A DNA stretch of 13,406 nt, from assembly GCA_964245425.1 (NCBI GenBank), contig CAXTMV010000153.1:1-13406 (forward strand). Reading direction: 5' to 3'. The notes beneath the pieces were generated by a model. It was given only the letters and a program-made list of their open reading frames with translations, was not told the origin of the DNA and did no database searches. Below are positions 8,501-13,406 of this stretch, piece by piece (positions within the stretch are counted from its first letter, which is position 1; each line of letters starts with the position of its first letter). Both the position numbers and the translations under genes were made by a program. The DNA is from JACMLD01 sp964245425 (GTDB taxonomy: Bacteria; Bacteroidota; Bacteroidia; Chitinophagales; Chitinophagaceae).

Positions 8501-9181
8501 ATTGCGGTACAGCCTGTCCGTATTGCGGGCGCTGCCATCTGTAACTTTCGGCCTGAATGCAATGGGCGTTTTGGGATCGTTCAGTTCATTGGTAACAACA
8601 TAGAGGTCCAGGTCGCCATCGTTGTCATAGTCAAAGAACATGCCCTGCGTGCTGAAGCCGGTGTCGGCAATTCCGTAGGCTGCAGCGGATTCTTTAAATG
8701 TGGGCACACCATCCTTATTAAGCCCCTGGTTAATATACAGCAGGTTCGTTCTGCGCAGGCTGTCTTTGCGGAAAGAAGCGCATACATATATATCGGGCCA
8801 GCCATCGTTATTAATGTCAACTACTGATACGCCGGTGCACCAGTGGCCTGCGCCGCCGGCGCCGGAAATTTCAGTAATGTCTTCAAATGTCAGGCCACCT
8901 TTATTCAGGTATAATTTATTACTCACCATATTGCCTGAAAAATAGATATCCATCAGGCCATCGTTGTTAAAATCGCCGATGCCTACACCACCGCCATTGT
9001 AAATATTCGCCTGGTTCAAAATGTTCAGGCTGTCACTCTCAAATATCCGGTTGGTAAAATGAAGCCCTGTTTGTGCGGGTGCCAGCAGCCTGAACAGGGG
9101 TGCCGGCGGCTGTTGGGCAAAACAAAGACAAGGAATAAAAGCAAGTAGGGCTAACAGGTACATGCGGCGGCGCAACAGCAT
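5594..9181 (-). CDS. Large secreted VCBS/FG-GAP repeat protein with central ASPIC/UnbV domain (CRTAC1-like)
   Basis: The product is 1195 residues. I chose the ATG at 9181, which gives a Sec signal with an RRR n-region, a hydrophobic core and a cut near CFA-QQ. A TTG two codons earlier is less likely. Fourteen Asp-rich loops of the DxDxDGxxD type can be counted: seven in the N-terminal half (for example IGDFNNDGLMDIYF) and seven in the C-terminal half (for example AADIDGDGDLDLFV), one of them a variant. Between them, around residues 520-600, sits an ASPIC/UnbV domain (GIGATVRI, HFGLGN, LRVNWPDGK). Such loops bind calcium and build beta-propellers on exported proteins. Bacteroidota proteins of this class are linked to surface or polysaccharide functions, but no enzyme activity is established and none is visible here. 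It converges with the receiver gene (97-bp gap) and diverges from the LytTR gene (155-bp gap). Confidence 0.88.
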   Translation of the reverse strand: MLLRRRMYLLALLAFIPCLCFAQQPPAPLFRLLAPAQTGLHFTNRIFESDSLNILNQANIYNGGGVGIGDFNNDGLMDIYFSGNMVSNKLYLNKGGLTFEDITEISGAGGAGHWCTGVSVVDINNDGWPDIYVCASFRKDSLRRTNLLYINQGLNKDGVPTFKESAAAYGIADTGFSTQGMFFDYDNDGDLDLYVVTNELNDPKTPIAFRPKVTDGSARNTDRLYRNNGNGTFSNVSAAAGITIEGWGHAICVSDVNQDGWPDIYVANDFVSNDLLYINNKNGTFTNRLGEYCKHTGWNAMGTDMVDINNDGLPDIISLEMLPEDNLRKKRMLSGNEYYNYYNSEKFGYEHQYVRNVLQLNQGMTPRGHPVFSEIGYMAGIYETDWSWCPLVADFDNDGYRDLIITNGLPRDVTDLDYITFNNGQGGGSGNFSLALTDSLPVVKLPNYSFKNRGGISFSNSSQAWGFTAASFSNGAAYADLDNDGDLDVIINNINDPAFLYENTGNNKGPGTDHHILTVSLKGSNANTDGIGATVRIFYNKDKQQLYEHHPCRGYMSTDDNRAHFGLGNTTQIDSLRVNWPDGKTQLLTAVKTDQPLKLLYTDAAAIPPLMAVKPSLPVFTAAAKKYGVAFKQRERDAIDYNTQPSIPHKLSQYGPGIAVGDIDNNGYDDFYIGGPVGRHGMFFMQDDKGRFTADSTRFLQIDDGHPAEDMGLLFFDADNDGDLDLYVVSGSYELPPNSPSAQDVLYINNGQGRFTPNYSALPKMFSNGSCIRAADIDGDGDLDLFVGGRVVSGAYPLAPKSYILINYSGTFVDATEKYCPDLQLAGMITDALWTDFDNDGKPDLVTTGEWMSVCFYRNTGGHLLPVTDSTGISQHVGWWNSLIAGDFDNDGDIDYIAGNWGLNTNYKATPEEPMILYAKDFDENGLVDPLVFCYMKAEDGKRKSFPMTTRDDMISQMISVRKKYPTYKAYGKASMDDLLSAKDKENAIFLTATDMRSSYIENKGNGKFVISALPAETQFAPIYGMQAMDIDNDGNLDLLMTGNDYGMEPYSGRHDAFNGLCLKGDGKGRFSALTIARSGFFVPGDGKALATLHNALNADLLIATQNQDSLLIYEKTIPEDSNQKIWLSLLPGDFSAEIFFKDKTVQKKEFYYGAGFLSQSSRKFPVDRDVLKVVITNYQGNQRTIDRNSLLKNN

Positions 9182-9233
9182 AAGCAAGGCAATTTAGGTG
9201 CTGCAAGGTAGCTATTTTCATTTTATGGTTTCA

Positions 9234-9282
9234 ATAGTTCAAATGGTTAGACCGATTTGACCTATTTGAACGACTGAACTAT
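9234..9282. promoter_or_regulatory. Overlapping inverted repeats between the VCBS gene and the LytTR gene
   Basis: The outer arms ATAGTTCA (9234-9241) and TGAACTAT (9275-9282) are perfect reverse complements. So are the overlapping inner arms GTTCAAAT (9237-9244) and ATTTGAAC (9264-9271). A third pairing, TCAAATGGT with ACC-G-ATTTGA (9239-9260), shares the same left arm. A sigma70-like TTGACC (9257-9262) and TATTTA (9280-9285), 17 bp apart, overlap the element. The layout suits an operator for the divergent pair, possibly for the adjacent LytTR regulator, or a dispersed repeat. Function is inferred. Confidence 0.5.
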
Positions 9283-9336
9283 TTAAAGAAGAAAAAAGAG
9301 TAAATTGTATTCGAACCTGAAAAGGGAGAAGGCCCC

Positions 9337-10047
9337 ATGAAAAAAACATATAGCTGTATTATTGTAGACGACAATGAACTGGACAGGTTGAGCCTGGTCT
9401 CCTACGTGCGCAGGTACCCCTTTGTTGATATCGCCGGCGTATTTGAGTCTGCAGCGGCCGCGCTGGCATTTACCGGCAAGAGCAAGTTACCTGATATTAT
9501 TTTCCTTGATATAGACATGCCCGGTATGAATGGTTTGGATCTGCGCAAGGAACTGCAAAAAATACCGGCCTGTATCTTTGTTACCTCTCACCCCGAATTT
9601 GCATTGGACGGGTTTGAAACAGCTGCGCTCGACTATATCGTAAAACCGCTGAAGGCAGACCGGTTTGCAAAAGCCATGGAGCGGCTGGAGCGTTTCCTGG
9701 AATTGCACCACAAGGCAGAATTGCTGGATTATACGCTGGGAGAGGATACCCTTTTTATCAAGGATGGGCATCATCATATCAAGCTGAAACTATATGAGAT
9801 CATTTATTTAGAGGCACTGAAAGACTATACCGGCATCATCACCCAGGGAAAAAAATACTGCGTGCTCACACCGCTGGGTAACCTGCTCAAAGAAAAAGCA
9901 TTTCAAACTTTTATAAGGATACACCGGAGCTACGCCATACAGAAACATTTTATAAAAGAGATATCTGCGCGGGAGGTAAAAGTAAATGATATGTTTTTGC
10001 CGGTGGGCAGAAGCTACAAAGAAATAGTGGAAAAGTTGTTAAGTTAA
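9337..10047 (+). CDS. LytTR-family response regulator (LytR/AlgR type)
   Basis: The product is 236 residues. The receiver domain (about 4-120) has D11/D12, phospho-acceptor D58 (FLDIDMPGMNG), T83 and K103 (YIVKP), all as expected. The C-terminal half (about 135-235) is a LytTR DNA-binding domain: FIKDGHHHIKL, IIYLEALKDYTGI, FIRIHRSYAI and LPVGRSYKEI are typical. The length matches the family. A purine-rich stretch (AGGGAGAAGG, 9323-9332) lies just before the ATG. In Bacteroidota such regulators usually pair with a membrane histidine kinase of the His_kinase/YehU type; none is adjacent here. The promoter region shared with the divergent VCBS gene contains inverted repeats that could be its own target. 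Downstream is 400 bp without genes. Confidence 0.93.
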   Translation: MKKTYSCIIVDDNELDRLSLVSYVRRYPFVDIAGVFESAAAALAFTGKSKLPDIIFLDIDMPGMNGLDLRKELQKIPACIFVTSHPEFALDGFETAALDYIVKPLKADRFAKAMERLERFLELHHKAELLDYTLGEDTLFIKDGHHHIKLKLYEIIYLEALKDYTGIITQGKKYCVLTPLGNLLKEKAFQTFIRIHRSYAIQKHFIKEISAREVKVNDMFLPVGRSYKEIVEKLLS

Positions 10048-10170
10048 CAGACAGGTACTTTTGTACAGAGACCCGCCATTAGTTGCGAAACCTCTTAATA
10101 TGTCAGTATAAACGCTGTGGTTCATAAACTATCTTCCTACCTTAGTATCTCAACTGTTCGCCCATCTTCA

Positions 10171-10182
10171 GGTATTAATACC
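10171..10182. promoter_or_regulatory. Perfect 12-bp palindrome
   Basis: GGTATTAATACC is fully self-complementary, as expected of a binding site for a dimeric regulator. A promoter-like AAAGTTTG follows 12 bp later. Assignment as an operator is an inference; chance occurrence cannot be excluded. Confidence 0.35.
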
Positions 10183-10281
10183 CCTTACATAATAAAGTTT
10201 GTGGAAAATAGTATGCAAAATATGGGATATTCACGCCGAAGCGCTGAGAAAACTGAGACATTATTACCTGAAATCGTGGCG

Positions 10282-10301
10282 CAGACTTTGGTGCTAGTCT
10301 G
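10282..10301. repeat. Short hairpin flanked by direct repeats
   Basis: CAGACT (10282-10287) pairs perfectly with AGTCTG (10296-10301) around an 8-nt loop. TCGTGGC occurs as a direct repeat on both sides, at 10274-10280 and 10313-10319. No clean T-run follows, so it is not a clear terminator. Confidence 0.35.
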
Positions 10302-10411
10302 ATAAAATTATTTCGTGGCAATAAAAACGCCCGTCCAACTGTTTGCCTGAAATAACCAATCCTTCACTTTATTAAGGCAAAAAGCCAACCGGAGTGTAAA
10401 TAAATAATAGG

Positions 10412-10430
10412 TTATATGATCAACATATAA
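10412..10430. promoter_or_regulatory. AT-rich inverted repeat just before the FAD-binding protein gene
   Basis: TTATATG (10412-10418) and CATATAA (10424-10430) are perfect reverse complements with a 5-bp centre, 17 bp before ATG 10448. The position fits an operator or a leader hairpin that could affect translation. Confidence 0.4.
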
Positions 10431-10447
10431 ATAGTAACAAATAGCGC

Positions 10448-12169
10448 ATGACTCCAACCCATTCCACTGCACGCAAACGTATTGCTGTAATAGGCAGCGG
10501 TCCTTCCTGCCTGCTGCTGCTAAAAAATTTATTGAAATGCGACGAACCGTCTTTTTCGCTGGACGTTTTTGAGTCCGGTAGTGAAACAGGTAAGGGCTTC
10601 CCTTACAGTCGTGAAGGAGCCTCCGAGGAGCATGTTACCAATGTATCGGGCAACGAAATACCCGAGCTGGTAACCAGTACCCAGGACTGGTTAAAAACAT
10701 TGCCCGAACCTATTTTAAACAAATATGCGATTAATTTATCTGACTTTAATGATTACCATGTTTTTCCAAGGCTTTTATTTGGCCAGTACCTGCAGGCACA
10801 ATTTGAATTATACATGGAAATGGCCACCAGAAAAAATATTAGTATTAGGCTTCACCTCAATTGTACAGTAACCAATATTAAAGATCGAAAAGAGCAACAA
10901 TTGACAGATGTATGGGCGGGCGATAAAATATTTGCGGATTTCAATTATGTAGTTGTTTGCAGTGGCCATCAATGGCCAGCAGGGCAGGAAAAAAAACACC
11001 CGGGCTGGTTTGACTCACCTTATCCTCCTGCAAAACTTGCGCGTACTTTTAATCATCCTGTAGCCATTAAAGGGAGTTCTCTTACTGCCATCGATGCGAT
11101 AAGGACACTGGCCCTGCACAATGGCGTATTTCATGAGCAGGAAGCTGGTAAATATATATTCAGGGGCAACGAATCTGCCCCTGATTTTAAACTTGTCCTG
11201 TATTCCATCAAAGGACTATTGCCTGCCGTCCGGTTTCACCTGGAAGATTCGCATTTGACGGGCGCTGCTTTATTGTCAGAAAAAGATATACAATCTCACC
11301 GACGGTCAAATGATGGCTTTGTATCCCTCGATTTTATTTTTGAAAAGGATTTCAAAGAAGTTTTGCGTACAAAAGACCCGGTCTTCTATGAGCATTTCAA
11401 AGAAATGAAAATGGAAGCGTTTGTGGATGAAATGATGAAACTCCGCGAGCAGGCGGATCCTTTTCAGTTAATGCGCGCAGAACTCGCAGAAGCCCGGTTA
11501 TCCATCCGGCGCAGGAAGTCTGTATACTGGAAAGAGATGCTCGGATCGCTTAGTGCCGCGCTGAATTACCCAGCCAAATATTTCTCTGCTGAAGACAAGT
11601 TGCGCCTGCAGCAAAAGCTGATGCCACTCATATCGGTTATCATCGCTTATGTACCGCAGGATTCTTGTGAAGAACTTCTTGCGCTTCATGATGCCGGGAG
11701 GCTTTCCATCATCGCTGTAGAAAAAGATAGTTATGTAACTGTCGATCCCCAAGACGGCATTCTGTATCACCATACAAACGAAACTGGCCATGACCAGACA
11801 GATTCTTATTCCAGTTTTATTGACTGCATAGGCCAGCCCCACCTTTGGTTAAAAGATTTTCCGTTCAAATCGCTTATTGAGGACGGGGTTATCAGCCAGG
11901 CAACACTACAATATCAGTGTGCAGCCACGGGTGCGTCAGCATTTGTTGAAGATCCGGAAAAGATTATACGAAAAGATGCTAATTATTTTTTGCAGGTGCC
12001 GGGAATTGCTATTACGGATAATTTTAATGTTATTGGAACAGACAAAAAGGCGAACCCCAGAATTTATATGATGGCAGTACCATTTATTGGCGGGTATAAC
12101 CCTGATTATTCAGGTCTTGATTTTTGTGCGTTTGCCTCCGAGAAAATTGTCTCTACTATCTTACTCTAA
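10448..12169 (+). CDS. FAD/NAD(P)-binding protein (NAD_binding_9 family)
   Basis: The product is 573 residues and appears cytoplasmic, with no signal or membrane segment. It starts with an FAD-type Rossmann motif, IAVIGSGPSCLLLLKNL (12-28), where the usual third Gly is Cys21. The strand LDVFESG follows, with E42 placed to bind the FAD ribose, then GKGFPYS (48-54). A second nucleotide-binding-like segment is around KGSSLTAIDAIRTL (about 209-222), preceded by VVVCSGHQWP. Near the end, IDCIGQP and a final GGYNPDYSG region match the family. These proteins are described only as FAD/NAD(P)-dependent oxidoreductase-like, related at a distance to amino-acid N-hydroxylases; the substrate is unknown. 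The gene stands alone, after a 400-bp non-coding region and convergent to an AraC regulator. I see no partner gene that would reveal its pathway. Confidence 0.85.
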   Translation: MTPTHSTARKRIAVIGSGPSCLLLLKNLLKCDEPSFSLDVFESGSETGKGFPYSREGASEEHVTNVSGNEIPELVTSTQDWLKTLPEPILNKYAINLSDFNDYHVFPRLLFGQYLQAQFELYMEMATRKNISIRLHLNCTVTNIKDRKEQQLTDVWAGDKIFADFNYVVVCSGHQWPAGQEKKHPGWFDSPYPPAKLARTFNHPVAIKGSSLTAIDAIRTLALHNGVFHEQEAGKYIFRGNESAPDFKLVLYSIKGLLPAVRFHLEDSHLTGAALLSEKDIQSHRRSNDGFVSLDFIFEKDFKEVLRTKDPVFYEHFKEMKMEAFVDEMMKLREQADPFQLMRAELAEARLSIRRRKSVYWKEMLGSLSAALNYPAKYFSAEDKLRLQQKLMPLISVIIAYVPQDSCEELLALHDAGRLSIIAVEKDSYVTVDPQDGILYHHTNETGHDQTDSYSSFIDCIGQPHLWLKDFPFKSLIEDGVISQATLQYQCAATGASAFVEDPEKIIRKDANYFLQVPGIAITDNFNVIGTDKKANPRIYMMAVPFIGGYNPDYSGLDFCAFASEKIVSTILL

Positions 12170-12232
12170 TGGAGCTACCATAAAATGCAAACTATCAGTA
12201 ACCGTTTGCCTTCGCTGTTTTGTAGCCTCCAT
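12169..12232. terminator. Nested inverted repeat between convergent genes, possible bidirectional terminator
   Basis: The outer arms ATGGAGCTAC (12169-12178) and GTAGCCTCCAT (12222-12232) pair with a single bulged C. The inner arms GCAAAC (12187-12192) and GTTTGC (12204-12209) pair perfectly. An A-run (12182-12185) and a T-run (12218-12221) sit between the stems. Placement between the facing 3' ends of the FAD-protein and AraC genes suits termination of both, though the stem and T-run are weaker than in a classic terminator. Confidence 0.45.
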
Positions 12233-12247
12233 CCGGCAGCAGGTTGG

Positions 12248-13111
12248 CTATTTATGTGGCAACCTGAATTTTTTACGGTAGCCAAGCGGGCTGCTACGGG
12301 TATGTTGTTTAAATGTTTTGTAGAAGTTGGAAATGTCATTAAAGCCGCTGTCGAATCCTACCTGTGCTATCGGTTTGTCGGTATTAACGAGCTGCCCCAT
12401 GGCAAAATCTACCCGGTAATCGTTTACGGTGGCAATAAATGTTTTCCTGCTGAGCTTCTTAAAATATTTGCAAAAGGCCGCCGGTGTCATATTGGCTGCG
12501 GCGGCAGCACCGTCCAGCGAAACAGCGGTTTGAAAATTGTCTACGATATAAGCCATGGCTGCGTGTATCCTTTCCTTTTTATTGATTGTTTCTGCAGGAT
12601 GGTTGCTTTGTTTGTCCAGCAAAACAAGATCCGTTGTAACAGACAATTCATGCAGTATCCCCAGTAGTAGCAACAACCTGCTGCCGGCCTCTTCTTCCTT
12701 CAGCAATTGTAACATTTGTTGTTTTGCTTTCAATTGCGGTCCGGTGAAGCAGACGCCATAACGACTATTGTGTAATAGGTGGCGGATGCGTTTCATTTCC
12801 GGTACGGAAAAAAAACCGGCGCCAAGAAAATCCTTTTGGAAATGAATAACGACCGACAATGATTTTTCAACTGTTGCTGCACCGGTTGTTTTCCAGCAAT
12901 GGGGCAGATTACTGCCCAGCAGTACCAGGTCGCCGGCTGCATATTCATTCATGTGCGAACCAACATAGCGTTTGCCACCGCCTTTTACAATGAAGGTGAG
13001 TTCCAACTCAGGGTGAAAATGATAAGGTGCCGAGAACTGATCTTCCTCAAACTGGCGCACCACAAAAGAACGCTGGCCAGAAGCGGCGATCGATTCAAAA
13101 GAAGCTTTCAT
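12248..13111 (-). CDS. AraC-family transcriptional regulator with N-terminal cupin
   Basis: The product is 287 residues. The N-terminal cupin sensor (about 15-100) carries PYHFHPELELTFIVKGGG, with H31, H33 and E37 in the usual metal or ligand-pocket positions, and GDLVLLGSNLPHCW. The C-terminal AraC DNA-binding domain (about 185-285) has two helix-turn-helix units; the second, VGFDSGFNDISNFYKTFK followed by SPLGYRKKFR, is highly typical. The start at 13111 gives a complete cupin. The gene diverges from a phytanoyl-CoA dioxygenase-like gene across 133 bp, so it is the likely regulator of that gene and possibly of itself. The inducer is unknown; cupin-AraC proteins in Bacteroidota often sense sugars or other small metabolites. 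Confidence 0.93.
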   Translation of the reverse strand: MKASFESIAASGQRSFVVRQFEEDQFSAPYHFHPELELTFIVKGGGKRYVGSHMNEYAAGDLVLLGSNLPHCWKTTGAATVEKSLSVVIHFQKDFLGAGFFSVPEMKRIRHLLHNSRYGVCFTGPQLKAKQQMLQLLKEEEAGSRLLLLLGILHELSVTTDLVLLDKQSNHPAETINKKERIHAAMAYIVDNFQTAVSLDGAAAAANMTPAAFCKYFKKLSRKTFIATVNDYRVDFAMGQLVNTDKPIAQVGFDSGFNDISNFYKTFKQHTRSSPLGYRKKFRLPHK

Positions 13112-13244
13112 TTATAGATAATTTTATCTTGAGTAGCCATAAAATTAATAAAATGGGATAAAATAGTCTATAAAATTGCCAATTTTGGCGTTTTTTATTC
13201 TTTCAATAAGCGCGTAGTTTGTTATTGGAACAAAACCTGCCAAT
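13112..13244. promoter_or_regulatory. Divergent promoter region with phased ATAAAAT repeats
   Basis: Four exact copies of ATAAAAT begin at 13139, 13148, 13158 and 13170, that is 9, 10 and 12 bp apart. A reverse-strand copy is at 13121-13127, inside the near-palindrome GATAA-TT-TTATC (13117-13128). A short GCCAA-TT-TTGGC element (13178-13189) follows, then a run of six T. The repeats lie between the starts of the AraC regulator and the dioxygenase-like gene. They are candidates for AraC-family binding sites or for intrinsically curved DNA. No exact TAnnTTTG box is present; TAGTTTG at 13215-13221 is one base short. Confidence 0.5.
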
Positions 13245-13406
13245 ATGAACCAGACCAGTTTGCCACCGCTGAACGACTTTAGGGAAATCAGCCCCTTCCA
13301 GGAACAGGCGTTCCGAAAAAATGGCCATACACTTATCAAAGGCGTGCTGTCGGCCGCAGAAGCCGCTGTTTACAGGAACCTTATCAATGAAGCAACCTAT
13401 AAATAC
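13245..13406 (+). CDS. Phytanoyl-CoA dioxygenase (PhyH) family protein, 3' partial
   Basis: ATG 13245 opens a frame that stays open to the window end (54 codons). The visible part is a short N-terminal tail followed by FRKNGHTLIKGVLSAAEAAV, the usual start of PhyH-type Fe(II)/2-oxoglutarate-dependent oxygenases (a phrase of the kind 'F..nG...i.gvls..e...'). The catalytic HxD...H residues would lie downstream of the window, so activity cannot be checked. Members hydroxylate diverse small molecules; the substrate is unknown. It diverges from the AraC regulator, which probably controls it. Confidence 0.75.
   Translation, partial: MNQTSLPPLNDFREISPFQEQAFRKNGHTLIKGVLSAAEAAVYRNLINEATYKY

Larger units (their letters stand above)
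10048..10447. other. 400-bp non-coding region with several palindromes
   Basis: No convincing gene is present on either strand. It holds GTAC-TTTT-GTAC (10055-10066), a perfect 12-bp palindrome (10171-10182), a hairpin at 10282-10301 flanked by direct repeats of TCGTGGC (10274-10280 and 10313-10319), and an AT-rich inverted repeat near the next start codon (10412-10430). A near-consensus -7 word, AAAGTTTG, is at 10194-10201. The promoter of the FAD-binding protein gene is presumably here; a small RNA is possible but unproven. Confidence 0.45.

Noticed and set aside
10117..10302. 61-codon open frame in the 400-bp spacer
   Set aside because: GTG start without a ribosome binding site, no recognisable family, and it crosses the palindromes; coding is not supported.
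12185..12667. 160-codon plus-strand frame over the AraC gene
   Set aside because: Antisense shadow of a confident AraC-family regulator on the minus strand.
1..13406. CRISPR array, insertion sequence, phage or toxin-antitoxin system
   Set aside because: No regularly spaced repeats of CRISPR size, no transposase or integrase, no tRNA attachment site and no toxin-antitoxin pair were found in reading both strands.

Overview
The window looks like chromosomal DNA of a Bacteroidota member, most likely family Chitinophagaceae (Chitinophaga/Niastella type). This rests on gene content: a DUF5703 / GH43 / SGNH carbohydrate-enzyme group, a very large VCBS/UnbV secreted protein, a LytTR-type response regulator and an AraC regulator divergent from a phytanoyl-CoA dioxygenase-like gene. 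Shine-Dalgarno sequences are also generally weak. No rRNA, tRNA, CRISPR, transposase or phage gene is visible. Species cannot be named from the sequence alone.

Left part (1-4871): the window opens inside a DUF2383/PA2169-type ferritin-like stress protein gene that ends in a strong intrinsic terminator. After a 223-bp structured leader comes a co-directional three-gene group: a GH43-type lipoprotein (664-1659), a Tat-exported SGNH/GDSL esterase (1751-2533), and a DUF5703 protein with an (alpha/alpha)-barrel-like C-terminal part (2549-4827). The group ends at a good terminator (4840-4871). It resembles a fragment of a polysaccharide utilisation locus: an exo-acting glycosidase, a deacetylase/esterase and a second glycosidase-like enzyme, all exported. 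No SusC/SusD pair lies inside the window. The DUF5703 gene is broken by a frameshift near 4553-4560; the missing C-terminus continues intact in another frame.

Middle part (4872-10447): a stand-alone CheY-like receiver protein (+) converges on a 1195-residue secreted beta-propeller-type protein (-) with 14 Ca-binding VCBS/FG-GAP motifs arranged seven on each side of an ASPIC/UnbV domain. A LytTR response regulator (+) diverges from it across 155 bp containing overlapping inverted repeats. Neither response regulator has a histidine kinase beside it. A 400-bp non-coding stretch with several small palindromes follows.

Right part (10448-13406): an FAD/NAD(P)-binding (NAD_binding_9 type) protein gene (+) converges on an AraC-family regulator (-), with a nested hairpin between them. 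The regulator diverges from the start of a phytanoyl-CoA dioxygenase-like gene cut by the window end. The shared 133-bp promoter region holds four ATAAAAT copies at near-helical spacing. No complete novel multi-gene system is demonstrable; the most checkable oddities are the DUF5703 frameshift, the non-canonical GH43 active site, the extragenic palindrome at 1679-1729 and the repeat-rich divergent promoter regions.
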